In this document: positions 24,100 through 29,694 of the stretch, one piece after another | How the letters are laid out: each line of letters opens with the position of its first letter | How positions within the stretch are numbered: position 1 is the stretch's first letter | Source of the DNA: Chitinophagaceae bacterium | Lineage (GTDB): Bacteria; Bacteroidota; Bacteroidia; Chitinophagales; Chitinophagaceae | Direction: 5' to 3' | Assembly (NCBI GenBank): GCA_003456175.1 | Contig: DMPB01000001.1 | Span: 989 to 32,351, forward strand | DNA: 31,363 nucleotides | Translations under genes and position numbers: made by a program | The notes under the pieces: generated by a model | The model's input: only the letters and a program-made list of their open reading frames with translations | Databases searched by the model: none | Told to the model about the DNA's origin: nothing

Positions 24100-25161
24100 A
24101 TGCTTAGTAATAACTGCACACCTATACCACAAAAGCAACTGAGCTTTTTAGACCGCAATCTTACCTTATGGATTTTTCTTGCCATGCTTACCGGTATTGC
24201 TATAGGCTATTTTTCGCCAGCAACAGCGCAACATATTCAGGCATTGAGCATTGGTACTACTAATATTCCTTTAGCAATTGGGCTAATTGTAATGATGTAT
24301 CCGCCCTTAGCAAAAGTGAAGTACGAACGTATGGCCGAAGTATTTAAAAACACGAAAGTATTAGGCACATCGTTACTACTCAATTGGATTATTGGCCCAA
24401 TACTCATGTTTGGCTTGGCCGTTCTTTTTCTGAAAAATCAACCAGGTTATATGACTGGTGTTATTATGATTGGTTTGGCTCGCTGCATTGCTATGGTATT
24501 GGTTTGGAACGATTTGGCCAATGGTAGTGGCGAATATGCTGCCGGTTTGGTTGCGCTAAATAGTATTTTTCAAATTTTACTCTACACCTTTTATGCCTAT
24601 TTGTTTGTAACCGTACTGCCACCCTATTTTGGTATTGCTGGTACAAGTATTCAAGTTAGCATGGGTGCTATTGCTACGAGTGTTGGCATTTATCTGGGTA
24701 TTCCATTTGCAGCGGGTATTATCAGTAGATATGTGCTCCTTACGGTAAAAGGTAGTGCGTGGTATGAGCAAAAATTTGTTCCTGCAATTGCTCCGCTAAC
24801 ACTTATAGCCTTACTATTCACAATAATCACCATGTTTAGTGTGAAGGGAAATGCAGTTGTAAGCATACCCTTAGCAGTACTACAAATTGCTGTTCCGCTG
24901 GTATTGTATTTCGCCATCATGTTTTTATTAAGCTTTTGGCTTGGTAAGCGTTTAGGTGCCAATTACGAACAAAATGCTGCCATTGCATTTACTGCAGCCG
25001 GTAACAATTTTGAGTTAGCCATTGCTGTTGCTATTGGTGTTTTTGGTTTGGGGAGTGAACAAGCTTTTGCAGGTGTAATTGGTCCGCTGGTAGAAGTACC
25101 TGCTTTAATACTATTGGTTCGTGTGGCACAGAAATTTAAACAACGTTGGTATCCATCTTAA
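24100..25161 (+). CDS. arsB: ACR3 family arsenite efflux transporter
   Basis: The 353-residue integral membrane protein has about ten hydrophobic segments and the Acr3 signature [18 protein letters not shown], with the essential cysteine C129 in the fourth helix region. A conserved glutamate follows in NNFELAIAV near the C-terminus. Acr3 pumps trivalent arsenite out using the proton gradient and is unrelated to the E. coli-type ArsB, though the same gene name is often used. Stop and start of the arsC gene downstream are a few bases apart. Confidence 0.94.
   Translation: MLSNNCTPIPQKQLSFLDRNLTLWIFLAMLTGIAIGYFSPATAQHIQALSIGTTNIPLAIGLIVMMYPPLAKVKYERMAEVFKNTKVLGTSLLLNWIIGPILMFGLAVLFLKNQPGYMTGVIMIGLARCIAMVLVWNDLANGSGEYAAGLVALNSIFQILLYTFYAYLFVTVLPPYFGIAGTSIQVSMGAIATSVGIYLGIPFAAGIISRYVLLTVKGSAWYEQKFVPAIAPLTLIALLFTIITMFSVKGNAVVSIPLAVLQIAVPLVLYFAIMFLLSFWLGKRLGANYEQNAAIAFTAAGNNFELAIAVAIGVFGLGSEQAFAGVIGPLVEVPALILLVRVAQKFKQRWYPS
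24738..24751 (+). repeat. Motif copy inside ACR3 gene (one mismatch)
   Basis: Reads ccttacggtaaaag, encoding part of LLTVKG. Confidence 0.75.
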
Positions 25162-25165
25162 ATCT

Positions 25166-25582
25166 ATGATAATGCAGCCAAAAAAATTATTATTTGTTTG
25201 TGTGGAAAACAGCAATCGCAGTCAAATGAGTCAGGCGTTTGCTACCATGCTGGGTGGCAATGCTGTTGAGGCCTATAGTGCAGGAAGTAAACCGAGCGGT
25301 GTTGTGAATCCGAAAGCCATTGCCGCTATGCAGGCCCTTGGTTACGACCTTTCAACACATGACAGCAAGAGCCTTGAAGAAGTGAAACAATATGCTCCGT
25401 TTGATGTGGTAGTAACGATGGGTTGCGGCGATGCCTGCCCGTGGATGCCTGCCAAACAGTTTATTGATTGGCAAATACCCGACCCCAGAAATATGCCACC
25501 CGAAGCCTTTCATGAGGTGAGAGATTTTATTCGTTCACAAGTAAGCGATTTACTTACACAACTTGGTGTTAAACAGGTGTAA
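25166..25582 (+). CDS. arsC: Arsenate reductase, LMW-phosphatase (ArsC) type
   Basis: The start at 25166 gives 138 residues and follows the ACR3 stop directly; 25172 is equally possible, while an upstream frame opening at 25121 overlaps ACR3. The catalytic P-loop is C-x5-R-S in FVCVENSNRSQMSQAF. A second cysteine pair lies in MGCGDACPWMP, followed by the general-acid loop IPDP. This is the low-molecular-weight phosphatase-type ArsC that reduces arsenate to arsenite, usually with thioredoxin or a related thiol. Its product would be exported by ACR3 or methylated by ArsM. Confidence 0.9.
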   Translation: MIMQPKKLLFVCVENSNRSQMSQAFATMLGGNAVEAYSAGSKPSGVVNPKAIAAMQALGYDLSTHDSKSLEEVKQYAPFDVVVTMGCGDACPWMPAKQFIDWQIPDPRNMPPEAFHEVRDFIRSQVSDLLTQLGVKQV

Positions 25583-25585
25583 CAA

Positions 25586-25615
25586 CATTTACGTAAGTAT
25601 ACCTTACGGTAAATG
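25586..25615. terminator. Inverted motif pair in arsC-uvrB gap, possible terminator
   Basis: A one-base-shorter motif, catttacgtaag (25586-25597), faces the exact motif CCTTACGGTAAATG (25602-25615). They form a near-perfect 12-bp stem with one bulge and a four- to five-base loop in the only 34 bp between two convergent genes. No T-run longer than three follows. Confidence 0.45.
25602..25615 (+). repeat. 14-bp motif, exact copy between arsC and uvrB
   Basis: Exact copy one base before the uvrB stop codon. Confidence 0.9.
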
Positions 25616-25616
25616 A

Positions 25617-27656
25617 TTATGCTTTCATTTCTTCAAGTACCTGCTGCATGCGAAACATTTCGTCGCGTAAGCGGGCAGCTTCTATAAAGTCTAAATCTCT
25701 GGCAGCTTTTTCCATTTCTTTTTTAACCTTGGCAATTGCTTTCTCCATTTTTGGTATGGTATTATAAGCATCGGCATCTTCGGCTGCTATGGTAGCAGGT
25801 ACCATTTCGGCTCTAATGGCATTGGCTTTATTTTCGTCGAAGCCTTTAATATCAAGTACGCTTGTTTGCTTCATGATTTGCTCAATACTCTTACGAACAG
25901 TTTTAGGTACAATGCCATGTTGCGTATTGTATGCTATTTGAATTTCACGTCTACGATTAGTTTCGTCTATTGTACGCTGCATACTTTCCGTCATACTATC
26001 GGCATAAAAAATCACCAAACCATCGGCATTACGAGCTGCACGACCCGCCGTTTGCGTAAGCGACTTTTCATTTCTCAAAAAGCCTTCTTTATCTGCATCT
26101 AAAATAGCTACAAGGCTCACTTCGGGTAGGTCTAAACCCTCTCTCAGTAAGTTAACGCCCACCAACACATCAATTTCGCCCAATCGTAATGAACGTAGTA
26201 TTTCTATACGTTCCAGCGTATCTACATCACTATGTATATATTTACTTTTAATATGAATACGAGCTAAATACTTATCCATTTCTTCGGCCATACGCTTGGT
26301 AAGGGTGGTAACCAATACACGGTCGCCACGCTTTACGCGTTGGTCTATTTCATCTAACAAATCATCGATTTGATTCACACTAGGGCGTACTTCAATAGGT
26401 GGATCTAACAAACCCGTTGGTCGTACTACTTGTTGCACTACTACACCGCCTGTTTTTTCTAACTCGTAATCGCCTGGCGTTGCACTCACAAATACGGTTT
26501 GACCCACTAAGTTTTCAAATTCATGAAAGTTAAGCGGCCGGTTATCTAACGCACTAGGTAATCTAAAACCATAATCAACCAATACCAGCTTACGACTACG
26601 GTCGCCGCCGTACATACCTGCTACTTGCGGAATGGTTTGGTGACTTTCATCAATAATGGTCAAGAAATCTTTAGGGAAATAATCGAGTAAGCAGAATGGC
26701 CTTGTACCCGGTGTTCTTCTATCAAAAAAACGGCTATAATTTTCAATACCGTTACAATAGCCCAACTCTCGAATCATTTCAAGATCAAAAGATACCCTTT
26801 CTTTAAGTCGTTGTGCTTCAATAAGCTTTCCTTGACTTTGGAAATAGGTAACCTGTGCCTGCATTTCGTCTTGTATTTCGTGCATGATCTGCACAATCAT
26901 ATCTTTTGGCGCCAAATAAAGATTGGCCGGAAAAATGGCTGCATTTTCTAGCTTACCAATTCGTTTGAGGGTTGTTTTTTCAATACTCTCAATACTTTCT
27001 ATTTCATCCCCAAAAAAAGTAACCCGATAGGCATAATCTGCATATGGTAAGTTGATATCAATGGTGTCGCCTTTCACACGAAACTGACCTCTGTTGAATT
27101 CTGTTTGGCTACGGCTGTACAAACAATTTACCAAGCTATGTAAGAAGCCCTGCCTAGAAATTACTTGTCCTTGGTGAATACGAACAATACCATTCTCAAA
27201 CTCAGTAGGGTTACCCATACCGTAAATACAACTCACACTCGCCACAACAATAATATCTCTACGGCCGGTAAGCAGTTGGCTGGTAGCTTCTAGCCTAAGT
27301 TTATCTAACTCTTCGTTGATGCTCAAATCTTTCTCGATATATGTATCACTCACAGGCATGTAAGCCTCTGGTTGATAATAATCGTAGTAGCTCACAAAGT
27401 ACCCCACCGCATTATCGGGGAAAAACTGCTTAAACTCACCGTACAATTGTGCAACAAGCGTTTTATTATGCGTAAGTACCAATGTAGGCCTTTGCAGGTT
27501 AGCAATTACATTGGCCATGGTATACGTTTTACCAGAGCCTGTTACACCCAATAGTGTTTGAAAAGGTTCACCATTTTGTAGTGCTTCGGTAAGTTGGGCA
27601 ATAGCCGTTGGCTGATCACCTGCTGGTGGGTAAGGTGCATGTAACGTGAAAGGCAT
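25617..27656 (-). CDS. uvrB: Excinuclease ABC subunit UvrB
   Basis: The 679-residue protein is a full-length UvrB. Walker A GVTGSGKT is at 37-44. The damage-probing beta-hairpin is seen in SYYDYYQPEAYMPVSDTYIE (about 89-108). Later helicase motifs include TLTKRMAEEMDKYL, VGVNLLREGLDLPEVSL and TQTAGRAARN. A C-terminal UVR domain (about 635-675) for UvrC binding closes the protein. UvrB verifies damage handed over by UvrA and positions UvrC for incision in nucleotide excision repair. Neither uvrA nor uvrC is in the window. It ends in the short convergent gap with arsC. Confidence 0.97.
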   Translation of the reverse strand: MPFTLHAPYPPAGDQPTAIAQLTEALQNGEPFQTLLGVTGSGKTYTMANVIANLQRPTLVLTHNKTLVAQLYGEFKQFFPDNAVGYFVSYYDYYQPEAYMPVSDTYIEKDLSINEELDKLRLEATSQLLTGRRDIIVVASVSCIYGMGNPTEFENGIVRIHQGQVISRQGFLHSLVNCLYSRSQTEFNRGQFRVKGDTIDINLPYADYAYRVTFFGDEIESIESIEKTTLKRIGKLENAAIFPANLYLAPKDMIVQIMHEIQDEMQAQVTYFQSQGKLIEAQRLKERVSFDLEMIRELGYCNGIENYSRFFDRRTPGTRPFCLLDYFPKDFLTIIDESHQTIPQVAGMYGGDRSRKLVLVDYGFRLPSALDNRPLNFHEFENLVGQTVFVSATPGDYELEKTGGVVVQQVVRPTGLLDPPIEVRPSVNQIDDLLDEIDQRVKRGDRVLVTTLTKRMAEEMDKYLARIHIKSKYIHSDVDTLERIEILRSLRLGEIDVLVGVNLLREGLDLPEVSLVAILDADKEGFLRNEKSLTQTAGRAARNADGLVIFYADSMTESMQRTIDETNRRREIQIAYNTQHGIVPKTVRKSIEQIMKQTSVLDIKGFDENKANAIRAEMVPATIAAEDADAYNTIPKMEKAIAKVKKEMEKAARDLDFIEAARLRDEMFRMQQVLEEMKA

Positions 27657-27682
27657 GGTGTAAAAATACCAAAGAATACTTC

Positions 27683-27696
27683 CCTTACGGTAAATG
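27683..27696 (+). repeat. 14-bp motif, exact copy between nadD and uvrB
   Basis: Exact copy in a 44-bp gap between two co-directional minus-strand genes, so here it is not in a convergent gap. Confidence 0.9.
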
Positions 27697-27700
27697 TGTA

Positions 27701-28270
27701 TTACTTATACCAACCATTACGCTCAATTTCAGTACGCACTTGATCAGGTGTTAAATACTGAATACTTTTTCCAGCTTGAATTTGTTGGCGAATAAAGCTT
27801 GCAGATATCTCTAATAGTGGCGCTTGAACAATAGTGGTTTTACTACCTTCAAAAACTGTAACAGGATATTGCAGACGTTCGTACACAATTACAGGATAGA
27901 GTTCAAGTAGTTTCTCATAATTCTTCCATTTACGTAAGTTCATGTAACTATCACTACCCATTATCACCGAAAAAGTATGCTGCGAATATTTTTCAGATAG
28001 ATAAGTAAGTGTATCAATAGTATATGAAGGTTTAGGCAAGTGAAACTCTATATCAGAACTACGAAGGGCAGTATTACCTTCTATGGCCAGATTTACAAGA
28101 TGTAACCGATCATAATCTTTTAAAAGTGTAGCAGCTGGCTTTAACGGATTTTGCGGACTTACCACCAACCATACCTGTTGCACATCAGCATGCTGTGCCA
28201 CATGATTAGCAATAATTAAGTGCCCGGTATGAATAGGATTAAATGACCCGAAGTACAAGCCGATATGCAT
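27701..28270 (-). CDS. nadD: Nicotinate-nucleotide adenylyltransferase
   Basis: The 189-residue protein has the nucleotidyltransferase start LYFGSFNPIHTGH with the HxGH motif at 14-17, GSDSY at 105-109, and ISASFIR at 155-161 in place of the usual ISSTxIR. NadD adenylates nicotinate mononucleotide to deamido-NAD in NAD synthesis. The gene begins 8 bp after the feoA stop, so the two are co-transcribed. Length is normal for the family. Confidence 0.95.
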   Translation of the reverse strand: MHIGLYFGSFNPIHTGHLIIANHVAQHADVQQVWLVVSPQNPLKPAATLLKDYDRLHLVNLAIEGNTALRSSDIEFHLPKPSYTIDTLTYLSEKYSQHTFSVIMGSDSYMNLRKWKNYEKLLELYPVIVYERLQYPVTVFEGSKTTIVQAPLLEISASFIRQQIQAGKSIQYLTPDQVRTEIERNGWYK

Positions 28271-28278
28271 GGTATAGG

Positions 28279-28503
28279 TTAGATTTCTTCTACAAATATC
28301 TGATCTGCTTCATTCAAACGTAAGCTTAGGTTATAACCCGCTACCGAAATAGAAATAGGATCTCCCAATGGTGCAATTTGATCTACACGTACAGTTTCAC
28401 CTGGCACACAACCCATTTCCATTAATTTTATAAACAACTCCCCTTTTTCGAACGATTGTATCACCGCTTTTTTCCCCAAGCCCAATTCACTTAACTTCTT
28501 CAT
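28279..28503 (-). CDS. feoA: FeoA family protein
   Basis: This 74-residue protein is a FeoA/SH3-like domain: KKLSELGLGKKAVIQSF, LFIKLMEMGCVPGETVRV, and the closing ISISVAGYNLSLRLNEADQIFVEEI. FeoA is a small cytoplasmic protein that supports ferrous iron transport by FeoB. No feoB is visible next to it; nadD follows 8 bp downstream. Either feoB lies elsewhere or this copy serves another role, such as the FeoA-like domain of a regulator. The family call is secure, the iron role less so. Confidence 0.88.
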   Translation of the reverse strand: MKKLSELGLGKKAVIQSFEKGELFIKLMEMGCVPGETVRVDQIAPLGDPISISVAGYNLSLRLNEADQIFVEEI

Positions 28504-28519
28504 AAATAATATTGTATTG

Positions 28520-28527
28520 CAAAGCTA
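28520..28527 (-). promoter_or_regulatory. -7 box of feoA-nadD
   Basis: CAAAGCTA on the plus strand reads TAGCTTTG on the minus strand, 16 bp upstream of the feoA start. No -33 TTG at the usual distance. Confidence 0.5.
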
Positions 28528-28578
28528 CAAGCAATCGACCGCATATTGTTACGAGATTTGTAATAGAAAACAAGTACC

Positions 28579-29025
28579 ATGCCACAGCAAATATTCTTCC
28601 ATCAAGCCGACCGTAAGTTAACCTTACAACATAAAAATCAATTAAAGCAATTCATTACTATCCTATTTACGCAAGAAAACAAAGCTTTGGAGCGACTAGA
28701 TTATATTTTCTGTAGCGACGAGCACCTACTAACCATCAATCAAAATCACTTACAACACGATTATTATACCGATATCATCACTTTCGATTTATCAACCGAT
28801 ACAAAACAACCAACTATTGGTGAAATTTATATCAGTATAGATCGAGTAAAAGATAACGCCAAACTACACAACACAACATTTACGCAAGAAATCTTACGTG
28901 TTATTTTTCATGGAGCCTTACACTTATGTGGTTATAAAGACAAATCAAAAACGCAGGCCCAACAAATGCGACTTAAAGAAGAAGAATACTTACGTAAATA
29001 TGTTTCACATAACACAGTTTCTTAG
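28579..29025 (+). CDS. ybeY: Endoribonuclease YbeY (rRNA maturation)
   Basis: The 148-residue protein is YbeY, with DYYTDIITFDLS, GEIYISIDRV and the metal site HGALHLCGYKDKS. H111 and H115 are present, but the third ligand, His in most bacteria, is D121; this KD form is usual in Bacteroidota. YbeY takes part in 16S rRNA 3' processing and ribosome quality control. The last residues, VSHNTVS, are encoded by the first of two operator-like repeats that continue into the gap. Confidence 0.94.
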   Translation: MPQQIFFHQADRKLTLQHKNQLKQFITILFTQENKALERLDYIFCSDEHLLTINQNHLQHDYYTDIITFDLSTDTKQPTIGEIYISIDRVKDNAKLHNTTFTQEILRVIFHGALHLCGYKDKSKTQAQQMRLKEEEYLRKYVSHNTVS

Positions 29026-29085
29026 TGAAACATTGATTTACTAAAGTTGTAAAAGGTTTCACATAACACAGTTTCATTGAGAAAC
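29002..29085 (+). repeat. Two direct copies of an operator-like repeat, 54 bp apart
   Basis: Copy 1 (29002-29031) and copy 2 (29056-29085) share the identical 20 bases gtttcacataacacagtttc and both end in gaaac. Each contains an internal inverted repeat, gtttc-N5-gaaac. Copy 1 overlaps the ybeY stop; copy 2 ends seven bases before the -7 box of the next gene. Confidence 0.85.
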
Positions 29086-29091
29086 ATCAAC

Positions 29092-29099
29092 TAGTTTTG
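29092..29099 (+). promoter_or_regulatory. -7 box of the HNH-like gene
   Basis: Perfect TAGTTTTG, six bases before the ATG at 29106; a near-leaderless transcript is expected. The -33 region is covered by repeat copy 2. Confidence 0.6.
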
Positions 29100-29105
29100 C
29101 AAATC

Positions 29106-29684
29106 ATGGAATCAGTAGATGTTTTTAAAGAAAAGCGTAGGTGGCAAATTGCATTACGCAGGTATATCCTAGAGAAAAAACCAAGTACGCAATATGTACA
29201 ATACTATGGTATTACCATTGAGGGTTTTAGAACATGGATTGAGATGCAGTTTATCAATGGTCAATCTTGGGATAACTTCGGAACAGATTGGCAATTCGAA
29301 CATGTAGTTCCTGTTGCCTACTTCGATTTAACTAATGAGGCAGATAATAAACTTTGTTGGAACTTTACCAATATTCATGTAAGTGGTATATCTGTACAAA
29401 CACCACATCAAGGGATTTCAATTTTAGCGGCGAAAAAGTATTTTGAAAGTATGTATCAAGCAAGTGGATACCCTATTTGTGCAGCTATGCTTGCTAAGAT
29501 TGATACCATTGAGCAAACAACGATGCATGCAGAAACTGCATTAGCAACATTTCTTCAGTACCGGAAAACATTCTTACATGCATTAACGGATGCTTCCATC
29601 GAAGATTATCTACGCTTAAACGATGGTTTAACACCAGAAGATTTCTTACTAGAAAGAACCTTATTTCAAAAATTCGCTGTCTAA
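29106..29684 (+). CDS. HNH endonuclease-like protein, probably degenerate
   Basis: I choose the ATG at 29106 (192 residues); a TTG at 29097 is part of the -7 box. The central part, YYGITIEGFRTWIEMQF followed by GQSWDNFGTDWQFEHVVP, aligns with phage-type HNH nucleases that read (F..GMSWdNYG..WHIDHI.P). Here the conserved WHIDH is WQFEH, so the first His is Gln and the Asp is Glu; H66 and N89 (in FTNIHV) remain. The usual C-terminal LQPLWA..N..K is absent, replaced by a helical tail of about 90 residues. Catalysis is therefore doubtful and a DNA-binding or regulatory role is possible. It lies between ybeY and mnmG, often adjacent in Bacteroidota, suggesting insertion. Confidence 0.7.
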   Translation: MESVDVFKEKRRWQIALRRYILEKKPSTQYVQYYGITIEGFRTWIEMQFINGQSWDNFGTDWQFEHVVPVAYFDLTNEADNKLCWNFTNIHVSGISVQTPHQGISILAAKKYFESMYQASGYPICAAMLAKIDTIEQTTMHAETALATFLQYRKTFLHALTDASIEDYLRLNDGLTPEDFLLERTLFQKFAV

Positions 29685-29694
29685 TATTATTTAC

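Noticed and set aside
28909..28944. Loss of the third zinc ligand in YbeY (Asp in place of His)
   Set aside because: The KD form is, to my knowledge, usual in Bacteroidota YbeY, so it is not a defect.
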